Shown here: positions 55,604-64,000 of the stretch, one piece after another | Numbering within the stretch: position 1 is the first letter of the stretch | How the letters are laid out: every line of letters begins with the position of its first letter | DNA from: Heliophilum fasciatum | GTDB lineage: Bacteria > Bacillota > Desulfitobacteriia > Heliobacteriales > Heliobacteriaceae | Length of the DNA: 64,000 nucleotides | Reading direction: 5' to 3' | NCBI RefSeq assembly: GCF_004341395.1 | Contig: NZ_SLXT01000003.1 | Location: 1-64,000 of the forward strand | Translations under genes and position numbers: made by a program | Notes under the pieces: model-generated | Told to the model about the DNA's origin: nothing | Databases searched by the model: none | The model's input: only the letters and a program-made list of their open reading frames with translations

Positions 55604-56640
55604 GCGCCTGCCATCTCACTTCCGAAGATTTCCTTCGCTTTATCGGCGACACGACGGCCGTTATCCATCGTCGCCAAGGGGTCTTTGCGCAAACGATGGC
55701 GCAGCGCCAGCACGGCGATGCGGTACACATCGGCATCGGTCACATCGGTACGGCCTTCAAAGGCGGTCAGTGCTTTGGCCGCACGAGCCAGCACCAGTTC
55801 ACCGCGGTGGCCGTCGATCTCCAGATCGATGCAAAGCTGCGCAATTTTCACGAGCATATCATCACTGATCGTCACATCATTTAAACGCTCTTGGGCGCTG
55901 ACAATCTTGTCTTGCAGTTCTTTTTGGGCACCGAGGAACTTCTCCGTAAAGGTATCGGGATCTTGGTCAAAATCGCTGCGGCTACGGATGATCGCCACGC
56001 GCCGTTTGGCATCGCGGAGGGTTCGGATCTGCGCATGTAAGCCAAAACGGTCGAGAAGTTGGGGCCGCAGTTCGCCTTCTTCGGGGTTACCGGAGCCGAC
56101 GAGCACAAAGCGGGCTGGGTGGCGCACGCTGATCCCTTCCCGCTCTACGACGTTCACACCGGATGCCGCGCTGTCTAAGAGCACATCAACGAGGTGATCA
56201 TCGAGCAAGTTAACTTCATCGACATAGAGAAAACCACGGTTGGCTTGCGCCAAAAGGCCCACTTCAAAGGCTTTGACGCCTTCAGCGAGGGCCTTTTGAA
56301 TATCAATGGTTCCGCAAACGCGGTCTTCCGTTGCACCTAAGGGAAGATCGACTACTTTGGTCGAGCGATAGACGACAGGGAGGTCTTCCCCTTCCGCCGT
56401 CCGCTCACGGCAAGAGGAACACATATCAGCCACTTTTTGAGGATGGCAGCCAAAAGGGCAGTCGGCCACGGTAGGTACTTCAGGTAACAACTCAGCCAGT
56501 GCCCGGACAGTTGTCGATTTACCGGTTCCCCGATCGCCCATGATCATCACACCGCCGATGCGCGGGTCGATGACGTTGAGGATCAGAGCCAGCTTCATTT
56601 CTTCTTGTCCGATAATGGCCGTAAACGGATAGGTCGGCAT
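55600..56640 (-). CDS. bchI: Magnesium chelatase ATPase subunit BchI
   Basis: The AAA+ motor of Mg chelatase. The 346-residue protein has Walker [15 protein letters not shown] (about residue 36-49), Walker [15 protein letters not shown], the [12 protein letters not shown] insertion loop and the sensor [31 protein letters not shown] precedes the ATG. It follows bchB by 62 nt with a hairpin between, and overlaps bchD by 4 nt. Confidence 0.98.
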   Translation of the reverse strand: MPTYPFTAIIGQEEMKLALILNVIDPRIGGVMIMGDRGTGKSTTVRALAELLPEVPTVADCPFGCHPQKVADMCSSCRERTAEGEDLPVVYRSTKVVDLPLGATEDRVCGTIDIQKALAEGVKAFEVGLLAQANRGFLYVDEVNLLDDHLVDVLLDSAASGVNVVEREGISVRHPARFVLVGSGNPEEGELRPQLLDRFGLHAQIRTLRDAKRRVAIIRSRSDFDQDPDTFTEKFLGAQKELQDKIVSAQERLNDVTISDDMLVKIAQLCIDLEIDGHRGELVLARAAKALTAFEGRTDVTDADVYRIAVLALRHRLRKDPLATMDNGRRVADKAKEIFGSEMAGA

Positions 56641-56662
56641 GGAATTACCTCCTGTTATCGTA

Positions 56663-56695
56663 CTGCACCGGCTTGCTTTTACATCGCCGGTGCAG
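56663..56695. repeat. Intercistronic hairpin between bchB and bchI
   Basis: CTGCACCGGC (56663-56672) pairs perfectly over 10 bp with GCCGGTGCAG (56686-56695), loop of 13. No T-run follows on the minus strand, so it is not a terminator. Such hairpins in photosynthesis operons can set mRNA decay and so subunit ratios (known for puf operons; inferred here). Confidence 0.6.
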
Positions 56696-56702
56696 CCTGC
56701 AG

Positions 56703-58247
56703 CTAGGATTTACTAAAGTGTGTTTTGGCGGCATAAAGAACTTCTGCCGTGATGACGGAATGACCGCGCTCACTGGCAAAGGTTTCGGTGTTCTTCTGCA
56801 CTTTGCTCCGCACGAAAAAGGGAATTTGCTTTAATACTTCGACGGCTTCCGCTTCCCAAGGCATGCCTCCGGGCGAAAGCGGCGCCGGTTGATCCGTCGT
56901 CGTTGTGGCGGCTACTTCGGCCGCTGCTTGGGCGGCAGGCGCTGTAGCTTCACCCATTGGCTCTTCTTCACCAAACATCTTGACCAGATGCTCTTCCAGT
57001 CCTAAGCGGATCGTCCGGTTGATCGTTTCGAGGATTTGAGCCATCCCCTGATAAGCGACAATCGGTTCCGGGAAAATCGGGAAGTTTAAAATATGGGCCG
57101 GTGCGCTGATCACCACACAAGGCAATTGAAACCGCTTGGAACTGTGCCGTTCCATTTGCGTACCAAAAACCACATCCGGTGCGGTATCACGGATTTTATG
57201 ACTGAGCTTTTGGAAATCATCTTCGACAAAAGCTTCTTCCGTCAGTCCGGCTACGGCTTCTTTGAATTCGGCTTCCAGGCCTTTCATATAGGTACCGGCC
57301 CAGAGCACAGTAATGCCGATCTCACAGAGCATGTGTGTAACCCCAACAGCATGGCTGTAATCACCAAAAACAACGGCCCGCTTGCCATACAGGGCGGACA
57401 AGGAGTCCACTGATTTGACAAAACGTGAAAGCGGTCCTGCCGGTGAAATCTGTTTGGCGATATAGGGCTTTACATCGATCTGGGCCTGCTGGCCGATTGC
57501 CTGCAAAAATTTGGCGGTTTGACGCAGACCGATCGGTGTGATCGTGGTATAGGGCATGTTATATTGCTTTTCCAGCATACGGCAAAGCTCGACACCGTAC
57601 TCGCGGTACAAGCAGACATTCATGTGCGCCCGCGTCAAGGTGCGCAGATCTTCAACCGTAGCACCATAAGGCACCACGGCATCGATTTCGACGCCCACAT
57701 CAGCAAGCAGGCGACGGATCTCCGTAAGATCATGGAGTTGATGAAAGCCCAGATACGATGGTCCGATCAAGTTGACACTGAACCGCTCCGTTTTTGGCTG
57801 TTCCTCCACCAATGTACCGACCAGTTGCGTTAAGAACGCATCCATCGTTTCATGTTCCAGATCACGGAAGGCATTGACTTGCGGAACGATGATTTTGGCT
57901 TTGGTTTCTTTACCGAGCGTTCGGGCCACCGAACCGATATCTTCTTGCAACAGCGTCGATGAGCACGTCGGTGTAATGACGATAACATCGGGTTGATGGT
58001 CCCGTTCTACACGCCGGACCGTTTCGACCAATCGTGCCCGTGACCCTTGGGCCATTTCCCGCTGCCCGATCGGTGATAAGGTGAACGGCGGGATTTCATG
58101 AAACCGTTCCAACATGGAAAACATTACATTGATATATCCGTCGCCGCGGGGACCGTGGATCACCGTATGTACCCGTTGCATACTGCCGGCTACACGAGCG
58201 ATCCCGGAAAGCGCCGTTCCTTCGTACATCCAGTAGGCTAGTTTCAC
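56703..58247 (-). CDS. bchB: Light-independent protochlorophyllide reductase subunit BchB
   Basis: BchN and BchB form the catalytic part of the dark-operative enzyme that reduces ring D of protochlorophyllide. The 514-residue protein opens with [16 protein letters not shown]. It keeps Asp36 (HGPRGDGY), the unusual cluster ligand of BchB, and Cys in TPTCSSTLL. The last 50 residues are the PCP_red domain, reached through an Ala/Thr-rich linker (about 430-460). GTG 58247 overlaps the bchN stop by 4 nt. Confidence 0.97.
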   Translation of the reverse strand: MKLAYWMYEGTALSGIARVAGSMQRVHTVIHGPRGDGYINVMFSMLERFHEIPPFTLSPIGQREMAQGSRARLVETVRRVERDHQPDVIVITPTCSSTLLQEDIGSVARTLGKETKAKIIVPQVNAFRDLEHETMDAFLTQLVGTLVEEQPKTERFSVNLIGPSYLGFHQLHDLTEIRRLLADVGVEIDAVVPYGATVEDLRTLTRAHMNVCLYREYGVELCRMLEKQYNMPYTTITPIGLRQTAKFLQAIGQQAQIDVKPYIAKQISPAGPLSRFVKSVDSLSALYGKRAVVFGDYSHAVGVTHMLCEIGITVLWAGTYMKGLEAEFKEAVAGLTEEAFVEDDFQKLSHKIRDTAPDVVFGTQMERHSSKRFQLPCVVISAPAHILNFPIFPEPIVAYQGMAQILETINRTIRLGLEEHLVKMFGEEEPMGEATAPAAQAAAEVAATTTTDQPAPLSPGGMPWEAEAVEVLKQIPFFVRSKVQKNTETFASERGHSVITAEVLYAAKTHFSKS

Positions 58248-59623
58248 AGCGCCATGCCCTCCATCCCCCAGCCGTTTTCGGCCAGCGTTTGTTTCTTAAA
58301 CAACGGCTTGGTGAACATCTTGATCAAGTCAACAGCACTGCCAAAGCCGTGAATCGGCGCAAAGGTAAACTCAATCGACCAAGCGGTAGTGAAGCCCCGC
58401 GCCTCCAAAGGATTACAGATACCCAACCCGGCAATGATCAAATCCGGTTGGTATTCTTCAATCCGTTGTAGTTGCTTATGAAAATCAGGATTTTCGACGA
58501 TCGGGATCTGCCGATCGGTGAGCAATTTTAATTCCGCTTGCATATCCTTACGGTGCACATAGGGAATACCGACTTCCACCACGTTTGCACCGCAAGCGGT
58601 CAAAAAGCGCGCCAAAGAAAGCTCCAACAGATTATCTCCTAGGAACATGATTTTTTTGCCGCGCAAGAAGTTCACATATGTTTCTAAGTCGCCCCAGGCT
58701 TCTGCTTCCCGCTGATACACACGATCGATCGGCAGATCAAAACGTTGGCAAATATCCCGGAGGAAATGTGCCGTACCGTCCGGTCCGATCGGGAATACCG
58801 TGGAGAGCACTTCCGCACCGCGTTGGCGACGGATAGCATTGATCGTTTCGTTCAGGTAGGGCTGCAGCGGTACCACCACCGTCTTTTCATGGATCGGCGG
58901 CATTGTTGACAGATCAGCCGAAGGAAACACATCCACTTGGGGAATCCCCAGGCGGTTCAGTTCCCAAACCAGTTGGCGGATCGTAATATCGGGGATCGCA
59001 CCGAGCAAGACCAAATTCGGTTTTGGCTCGGCCGGTACTGCCGTCGGTGCTGCGACCGGTGCCGGTGTTTCCGGTTCGGATTTGCCCAAGGAGAACCACT
59101 TTTTCTTTTTTTCCACTACCGGTGCTTCCGCCGGCACAGGAGCCGGAGCCGGGACAACGGGAGCTTCTTGTGGGGAAAAGGGCAACAACGCCTTCAATAC
59201 GGCATCTTCACCTTGCGTAAAGGTACGATCGATGCCGGATGTTGACGCTAATAGGATCGGAAACTCATGGGTCTTACTTAATTCTTGACAGGAGACTTGC
59301 AGATCCACTTTGAGGATATCGATGCTGCAGGTGGTCATGACAAAAATCACTTTGGGATGCCATTCGTCAATGACTTTACGGATCACGCCATCTAAGGGCC
59401 CCGTTAAGTTGGCGCTGACCAAATCGGACTCTTCCAGCACGGCAAAGCCAAAGCGGGAATGCGCGTAGACCATAACATCCAAGGCAGTCTGAATAAAGTG
59501 AGCACAGGTATGGGTGCCCACAATTAAAAAGAAAGAATCATTAAATTTGCGATGGAGCCAAGCCACACTGGCTATTGGGCAGAAGGTATGGAGGCATCCG
59601 CCTTCGCGGCTGATCGTTTCCAC
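58244..59623 (-). CDS. bchN: Light-independent protochlorophyllide reductase subunit BchN, with Pro/Ala-rich insertion
   Basis: The NifD-like partner of BchB. Cluster ligands are in [12 protein letters not shown] (Cys 10 or 15), GTHTCAHF (about residue 40) and MTTCSIDI (about 98). The 459-residue chain contains a Pro/Ala/Lys-rich, low-complexity insertion of about 50 residues (roughly 152-203) before the second Rossmann domain at [10 protein letters not shown]; BchN/ChlN proteins usually lack this. GTG 59623 lies 52 nt inside the end of bchL, with GGGGAGG 6 nt before it. Confidence 0.95.
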   Translation of the reverse strand: METISREGGCLHTFCPIASVAWLHRKFNDSFFLIVGTHTCAHFIQTALDVMVYAHSRFGFAVLEESDLVSANLTGPLDGVIRKVIDEWHPKVIFVMTTCSIDILKVDLQVSCQELSKTHEFPILLASTSGIDRTFTQGEDAVLKALLPFSPQEAPVVPAPAPVPAEAPVVEKKKKWFSLGKSEPETPAPVAAPTAVPAEPKPNLVLLGAIPDITIRQLVWELNRLGIPQVDVFPSADLSTMPPIHEKTVVVPLQPYLNETINAIRRQRGAEVLSTVFPIGPDGTAHFLRDICQRFDLPIDRVYQREAEAWGDLETYVNFLRGKKIMFLGDNLLELSLARFLTACGANVVEVGIPYVHRKDMQAELKLLTDRQIPIVENPDFHKQLQRIEEYQPDLIIAGLGICNPLEARGFTTAWSIEFTFAPIHGFGSAVDLIKMFTKPLFKKQTLAENGWGMEGMAL

Positions 59624-60435
59624 GGTAGGTCCTCCCCTCGGAACAGTTCAAACATCTCCCGTGTACCCACCACATCGGGAATCACACCGGGCGGTTTACT
59701 GATCAAATGGGCAGCAATGCGTTTAAACTCGGTCGTGAGTTCTTGCACCGGCTCACCCATATCTTCCAGCTCAAAAACGGTAAAGCCTTGCACACGGGAT
59801 TGACGGATGGTTTCCGCTCGTGGCACAACGCCAAGTAACGGTGATTCCGTGCGGCGAGTAAACGTTTCTAACAGTTCCGTTTGATCGCAACGGTTACCGA
59901 TCACACCGGCAAACTTTACATCATAGCCGGAAGCATTTTTTTCGACGATGCTCTCACAGATGCGGTTGGCCGCAAAGAGCGCATCAAAATCATTGGAGCT
60001 CACCACGCAAGCGAGATCTGCATATTGTAAAGGCGTAGCAAAGCCACCGCAGACTACATCACCAAGCACGTCAAAAAGGATAATATCGTAACTGGTCATC
60101 AAGTCCAGTCGTTCCAGCAGCTTAACCGTCTCACCAACGACATAACCGCCGCAACCGCTGCCCGCGGGGGGGCCGCCGGTCTCCACAACGTGGACACCGG
60201 CGTAACCTGCAACGACCAGATTTTCAGGTTCTATTGATTCATAATGATAATTGTGAGCATCGAGAATTTCTACAACGGTCGGTATCATGCGCCCAGCAAT
60301 GGTAAATGTCGAGTCACTCTTGGGGTCACAGCCAATTTGCAGCACTTTCTTGCCGAGCTTAGCCATAGCCACTGCCAAGTTCGAAGTTACCGTTGACTTG
60401 CCTACGCCGCCTTTACCATAGACTGCGATGATCAT
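59572..60435 (-). CDS. bchL: Light-independent protochlorophyllide reductase iron protein BchL
   Basis: The NifH-like ATPase that passes electrons to BchNB. The 287-residue protein has [15 protein letters not shown] (residues 5-19), [11 protein letters not shown], and the cluster Cys in GSGCGGYV and DVVCGGFA. Its ATG overlaps the bchE stop by 4 nt (ATGA). Its 3' end overlaps bchN by 52 nt, so the last 17 codons are read in two frames. Confidence 0.98.
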   Translation of the reverse strand: MIIAVYGKGGVGKSTVTSNLAVAMAKLGKKVLQIGCDPKSDSTFTIAGRMIPTVVEILDAHNYHYESIEPENLVVAGYAGVHVVETGGPPAGSGCGGYVVGETVKLLERLDLMTSYDIILFDVLGDVVCGGFATPLQYADLACVVSSNDFDALFAANRICESIVEKNASGYDVKFAGVIGNRCDQTELLETFTRRTESPLLGVVPRAETIRQSRVQGFTVFELEDMGEPVQELTTEFKRIAAHLISKPPGVIPDVVGTREMFELFRGEDLPWKRSAAKADASIPSAQ

Positions 60436-62114
60436 ATTTTGAACATCCCCCTGGTTGCTTGATCATCCATGGAATTTTCTTCTTTGTACTCCAGATCACG
60501 GGGAGCACCGCAAGCGGAAATGTCGCTCACTTTATTTTCTTTGTATTCTAGATCGCGGGGGGCGCCACATGCCGAGATGTTGCCGACCGAATTGATATCC
60601 GGTGTCAAATCGGGGCGGTTTTTCAAGGATGCAATCTGTTCTTGCGATAAGATTTTGGTCTTGTCGAAGCCCAGATCGATCTCCGTTTTAAAGCCTTTTT
60701 GCTTGACGCGACCAAGATCGTAAAAACGTTTGTTGGCGGTCATTTTGATAAAGGCTTTTAAGCAACCCATCATATATTTGCGCTTCTTGGGATCTTTGAT
60801 AAAGGGGTAATCCATGAAGCTTTTACGCAAATAGAATCGTCCGTAGCTGCGTAATACACCCTTGAGTACATCTTCACGATCCATCGCATCGGGCTGCATG
60901 ATCGGTGTCACGAAGTTGTACTTGGAGTAGTCCCGTACTTGTACTTTGTCACCGAGCTCTTCAAAGAGTTCTGAGAAAGGCCAAGGTGTGTACATGTTCC
61001 AGTTGGCCATATCGGCATCCCAATAAAGCGCCAGTTTATAGGTTTCTTCAATGGTCTCAGGCGTTTCATTTTCGAGACCCATGATGAATTGGGCTTCCGC
61101 GACCATGCCGTTGGCTTTGAGCATGTCGATGGCTTTTTTGTTTTGTTCGATCGTCGTTTCTTTACGGAAACGGTTTAAGTTCATCTGTGTCGATGCTTCG
61201 GTACCGAGCGATACGTGCATCAAGCCAGCTTTACGGTAAAACGGCAGCAACGCTTCATCACGCAGAATATCGGTAACGCGCGTGTTGATACCCCATTGGA
61301 CATCGATCTTGCGGTCGATCATTTCCTGGCACATGGCGATAAACTTGTCCCGGTTAATCGTCGGTTCTTCATCAGCCAGGATGTAGAAGCCCACTTTGTA
61401 ATCTTTGACTAAGGTTTCAACTTCATCGACGAAATTCTTAGGGCTCCGCAAACGGTAGGAACGCCAGAACTTCCACTGGGAACAAAAACGGCACGTAAAG
61501 GGGCAACCACGGGCAAAGTTAGGTACACCCATCCGTACATTCATCGGAATGTAGATATAGCGATCCCACTCCAGCAAGCTCCAATCGGGCGTCAGGCTGT
61601 CCAAATTGGCAATCGGCGGGTGCGCCGGCGTCGCGACGACTTGTTCATCTTCCAAAAAGGCGATGCCTTTGATCTCCCGGCGATCTTTTAGATCTGTGCC
61701 CGCTTCGATGGAACGCATCAAATTGACCGTAATCTCTTCACCTTCACCGCGGACGATATAATCGATCCAAGGTGCTTCCGTGAGTACTTGTGTGTACATA
61801 AAGGTGGGATGGATGCCACCAAGTACTGTTTTCGCTTGGGGACGTTTTTCTTTTACAATTTTCAGGGTATCTTGCGCTTTGTAAATCATCGGGGTAATCG
61901 CTGATGCAAAAACCACATCGGGCTGGTTACGCTCAATGATTTCACCCAAAATCTCATCGGGCATGTCTGCTGCCATGGCGTCGATAAATTTCACATTGGA
62001 ATATCCGGCTGCTTTTAACGCGCCGCCGATATAGGCTGACCAACTGGGCGGCCAGTTACCGGCGATTTCCGCGCCACCACAATGGTAGTTTGGTTGGATC
62101 ATCAATATACGCAT
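60432..62114 (-). CDS. bchE: Anaerobic Mg-protoporphyrin IX monomethyl ester cyclase BchE, with duplicated C-terminal Cys motif
   Basis: A radical SAM enzyme that closes ring E without oxygen. Residues 1-150 form the B12-binding-like domain ([17 protein letters not shown]). The 4Fe-4S motif is CPFTCRFC (Cys 204, 208, 211), followed by [11 protein letters not shown] and [11 protein letters not shown]. The last 48 residues carry an unexpected tandem: [14 protein letters not shown] at 513-526 and again at 532-545. GGAGG precedes the ATG. It follows bchM by 11 nt and overlaps bchL by 4 nt. Confidence 0.96.
   Translation of the reverse strand: MRILMIQPNYHCGGAEIAGNWPPSWSAYIGGALKAAGYSNVKFIDAMAADMPDEILGEIIERNQPDVVFASAITPMIYKAQDTLKIVKEKRPQAKTVLGGIHPTFMYTQVLTEAPWIDYIVRGEGEEITVNLMRSIEAGTDLKDRREIKGIAFLEDEQVVATPAHPPIANLDSLTPDWSLLEWDRYIYIPMNVRMGVPNFARGCPFTCRFCSQWKFWRSYRLRSPKNFVDEVETLVKDYKVGFYILADEEPTINRDKFIAMCQEMIDRKIDVQWGINTRVTDILRDEALLPFYRKAGLMHVSLGTEASTQMNLNRFRKETTIEQNKKAIDMLKANGMVAEAQFIMGLENETPETIEETYKLALYWDADMANWNMYTPWPFSELFEELGDKVQVRDYSKYNFVTPIMQPDAMDREDVLKGVLRSYGRFYLRKSFMDYPFIKDPKKRKYMMGCLKAFIKMTANKRFYDLGRVKQKGFKTEIDLGFDKTKILSQEQIASLKNRPDLTPDINSVGNISACGAPRDLEYKENKVSDISACGAPRDLEYKEENSMDDQATRGMFKI
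60480..60578 (-). repeat. Duplicated 42-bp coding unit in bchE, copies differ only synonymously
   Basis: Copies at 60537-60578 and 60480-60521, 57 bp apart, encode the same 14 residues. Codon by codon, 9 of 14 differ (Ile, Ser, Ala, Cys, Gly, Ala, Arg, Leu, Glu), all at the third position, and 5 are identical. The protein sequence has therefore been held while the DNA drifted. Confidence 0.95.
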
Positions 62115-62125
62115 GCCTTATCCTC

Positions 62126-62806
62126 CTACTTTTTTGGGTTTACTGGCCGAATCTCCAGCAAGACCGCATTATATATAACATTCGAAAAGAGTTGCTGGCG
62201 TGTGATCTGATAACCCAAGCCCTGCAGGATTGTGCGAATATCAGCGATACGGTGTAAATACGCATTGGTAGTGCGTGAGCCTCCGGAAAATCGCTTGCCA
62301 ATAGCTTTCAACAGTCGAAACAGGGGGGTAGACGGGGCGAACGATATGTATGCTTTTTCTTTGGCACGTGCCAATACATGTTCCAGTAGCGTCGGCATAT
62401 CCGCCAGCGAGTAGTGGATCAGTACGTCCATCGAAACTAAAATATCATAGTTTCCATGCTCTGACATGAGATCACACACAGCATATTCCACTTTGCCGCT
62501 GCCTTGCTTTTGAGCAAGATCGATCATTTTTTCCGAGATATCAATCCCTTTAATGTACGATGCACCGCGATCAACGAATCTTTCTGCCAGCACACCAGCG
62601 CCACATCCGGCATCGAGGATTCGCTTTCCTTCTACGGGACCGACCCAATCAAGCACACATTGATGGATCGCCATGCGTCCTTCAATGAGCTTGCGCTGGG
62701 CAAAGTTCCGTCCATTACCAGTGCTGATCGCTTCCCACCGCTTAAAGGCATCGCCATCAAAGTAGTCCCGAACATGCTCTTGTTGTTTGTTATACCCGCC
62801 GGCCAC
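62126..62806 (-). CDS. bchM: Magnesium-protoporphyrin IX methyltransferase BchM
   Basis: It methylates the C13 propionate of Mg-protoporphyrin IX using SAM. The 226-residue protein has RILDAGCGAGVLAERF (motif I, about residue 62-77), GIDISEKMIDLA, and the late SGGSRTTNAYLHR segment typical of BchM. GTG 62806 is chosen because GGAGG lies 8 nt upstream; the TTG at 62821 is itself part of that site. It lies 11 nt before bchE and only about 40 nt after the pshA terminator. Confidence 0.95.
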   Translation of the reverse strand: MAGGYNKQQEHVRDYFDGDAFKRWEAISTGNGRNFAQRKLIEGRMAIHQCVLDWVGPVEGKRILDAGCGAGVLAERFVDRGASYIKGIDISEKMIDLAQKQGSGKVEYAVCDLMSEHGNYDILVSMDVLIHYSLADMPTLLEHVLARAKEKAYISFAPSTPLFRLLKAIGKRFSGGSRTTNAYLHRIADIRTILQGLGYQITRQQLFSNVIYNAVLLEIRPVNPKK

Positions 62807-62838
62807 TCGTTCTACCTCCAAGGATAGTTTTTGCCATT

Positions 62839-62872
62839 TAAAAAACCCCTGCGCCCCTCAGGGCGCAGGGGT
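62839..62872 (-). terminator. Strong terminator between pshA and bchM
   Basis: ACCCCTGCGCCC (62861-62872 read on the minus strand) pairs perfectly over 12 bp with GGGCGCAGGGGT (62845-62856 read likewise), loop of four, followed by TTTTTT. It lies 28 bp after the pshA stop. The bchM ribosome-binding site begins about 21 bp after the T-run. Confidence 0.92.
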
Positions 62873-62900
62873 GTCGAGACCTAAGGACTCGGCCGAAAAA

Positions 62901-64000
62901 TTACACCATCATCAGGGTCCACATAGCGACGATCGTCATCTTGTAGAAAATCAAGGTGCCGAATGCTTTACCTTCTTTGAGGGTCAGCGCGCGGTTGTAG
63001 ACTTTACCGATAGCACCCAGACCAACTTGTTCGTGAGCCCATTTCAGAACCATAGCACCTTCGTCGCGGGATCCACGATATTGGAACAGCATCGAGAAGG
63101 AGTATGCCCAGATGAAGTGAGCGCCGAGCAGAGCTTGGATCATGTGGCCGTCATAGTATTTGAACATACGGACGGTTTGCGAAATGATGTAGCTGAAGTA
63201 ACCTTCGTTGCTCATCACCGAAATGGTGTGCAGGGAGTAAGTGGTGGGGTCAGCTTGGTACGCAGCCAGAGCGGCTTTGTACACATCGGAGGAAGTAGCA
63301 ACGAACGAACCCATCCAGCAGCCATCAAGCCAGAACCATGCAGGAGCGATGATTTGGAGGCTGAAGAAGATTGCCAGGTAGAATTGGTCAACGAGAGAGA
63401 TGGAGCAAGTACCGCCGTAAGCAGGTCCTAAGCAGGGGAACTCAGCGTCCCGCTTAGCTTTCATGCCAACTTTGGTCGTCCAGGGAGACACTTTGGAGAA
63501 GAACACCATACGCCATACAGGAACCATCGTGAAGTGGATACCACCAGCGATAGCGTGTGCAGCGATGAAGTCAGAAACAGTACCATGGGAACCAAAGATT
63601 GCATCATGAATGAAAGGTTTGATATCGATGTAGGCCATTTGCGAGAAGAGACCGGTTTTTGCATTGGCATGGAGGTCAGCAATTGTGTTGTGGGTAGCGA
63701 TACCATAGGAGATGAAGATCGTCGAGAAAGCGCCGAACATAACCAGAGCCAGGATTTTCTTTTGGAAATCATGGTCGAAGCAACGTTGCAGCATTTTGTA
63801 GTTCTTGAGATCTTCAGCAATTTGAGGATCTTTGGTGGCACGGAACAGGTAGTGTGCACCGTGGAACACGCCACCGATCCAGAAGAGGGTACCGAACATG
63901 AAGTGACCGAAGATCACTTGTTTCAGCATGTAGCCAGGGTTGGTGGAAGCGATTTCGCGGATTTCAGGAGCAGCAAACTGGGAGAGGGAGTATTGTTGCA
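62901..64000 (-). CDS. pshA: Type I reaction-centre core polypeptide PshA, C-terminal part
   Basis: The homodimeric core of the heliobacterial reaction centre. The frame is open to the window edge, so the first part lies outside; 365 codons are visible. The F-X cluster loop is FPCLGPAYGGTCSISLVDQF (63405-63434 for the two Cys). If the protein has 608 residues, these are Cys 432 and 441, as in H. modesticaldum. Several hydrophobic helices carry His/Met ligands for chlorophylls. The terminator at 62839 follows. Codon use here is more biased than in the neighbours, as for a highly expressed gene. Confidence 0.98.
   Translation of the reverse strand, partial: QQYSLSQFAAPEIREIASTNPGYMLKQVIFGHFMFGTLFWIGGVFHGAHYLFRATKDPQIAEDLKNYKMLQRCFDHDFQKKILALVMFGAFSTIFISYGIATHNTIADLHANAKTGLFSQMAYIDIKPFIHDAIFGSHGTVSDFIAAHAIAGGIHFTMVPVWRMVFFSKVSPWTTKVGMKAKRDAEFPCLGPAYGGTCSISLVDQFYLAIFFSLQIIAPAWFWLDGCWMGSFVATSSDVYKAALAAYQADPTTYSLHTISVMSNEGYFSYIISQTVRMFKYYDGHMIQALLGAHFIWAYSFSMLFQYRGSRDEGAMVLKWAHEQVGLGAIGKVYNRALTLKEGKAFGTLIFYKMTIVAMWTLMMV

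Noticed and set aside
62807-62821. TTG 62821 as the start of bchM
   Set aside because: TTGGAGG is itself the ribosome-binding site. GTG 62806, 8 nt downstream of it, is the proper start.

Overview
The window comes from a phototrophic, endospore-forming member of the Heliobacteriaceae (Heliobacterium/Heliomicrobium-like). It carries the C-terminal 365 codons of PshA, the type I homodimeric reaction-centre core found only in heliobacteria. Downstream of it lie genes for Mg-tetrapyrrole synthesis, the chlorophyllide reductase set BchXYZ needed for bacteriochlorophyll g, and a CrtN-type C30 carotenoid desaturase. SpoIIE and several coat-like genes show that the organism makes spores.

Layout. 1-510: 5' end of a 16S rRNA gene on the minus strand with its promoter. 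525-6037: lysS, greA, an AAR-like Rossmann protein, a HemG-like flavodoxin, a small helical protein and an alpha/beta hydrolase whose catalytic acid and His look lost. 6172-10850: a plus-strand operon bchY-bchZ-[DUF2499/Ycf49-like]-[DUF3593]-bchX. 10997-13538: a divergent DprA/SLOG protein facing a GHKL-type protein without its usual AlbA domain. 13770-16987: a spore-coat-like island with a two-gene unit, a Cys/Pro repeat protein followed by a radical SAM/SPASM enzyme. 17252-23591: an Rpn-type nuclease, a decayed gene, a stand-alone Ni-CO dehydrogenase with a His-rich N-terminus, and a secreted seven-bladed propeller protein.

23833-45111 is mostly minus-strand housekeeping: an MFS transporter, dusB, coaX, birA, nadC-nadB-nadA, panD-panC, folBK-folP, an HD protein, fhs, an epimerase, an AarF/UbiB-like kinase, a STAS protein, ndk, ftsH and tilS. 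spoIIE follows, with a promoter whose 21-bp spacer matches the Spo0A-activated class.

47918-64000 is the photosynthesis gene cluster, transcribed on the minus strand in the order pshA-bchM-bchE-bchL-bchN-bchB-bchI-bchD-bchH-crtN. Several neighbours overlap by 4-52 nt. BchHDI inserts Mg, BchM methylates, BchE closes ring E, BchLNB reduces ring D, and the distant BchXYZ operon makes the last reduction. A strong terminator just after pshA with no obvious promoter before bchM suggests that bch expression depends on read-through.

The observations most worth testing are the Cys-repeat protein/radical SAM pair, the Ycf49-like/DUF3593 pair inside the chlorophyllide reductase operon, and a duplicated 14-residue Cys motif at the BchE C-terminus whose copies differ only at synonymous positions.
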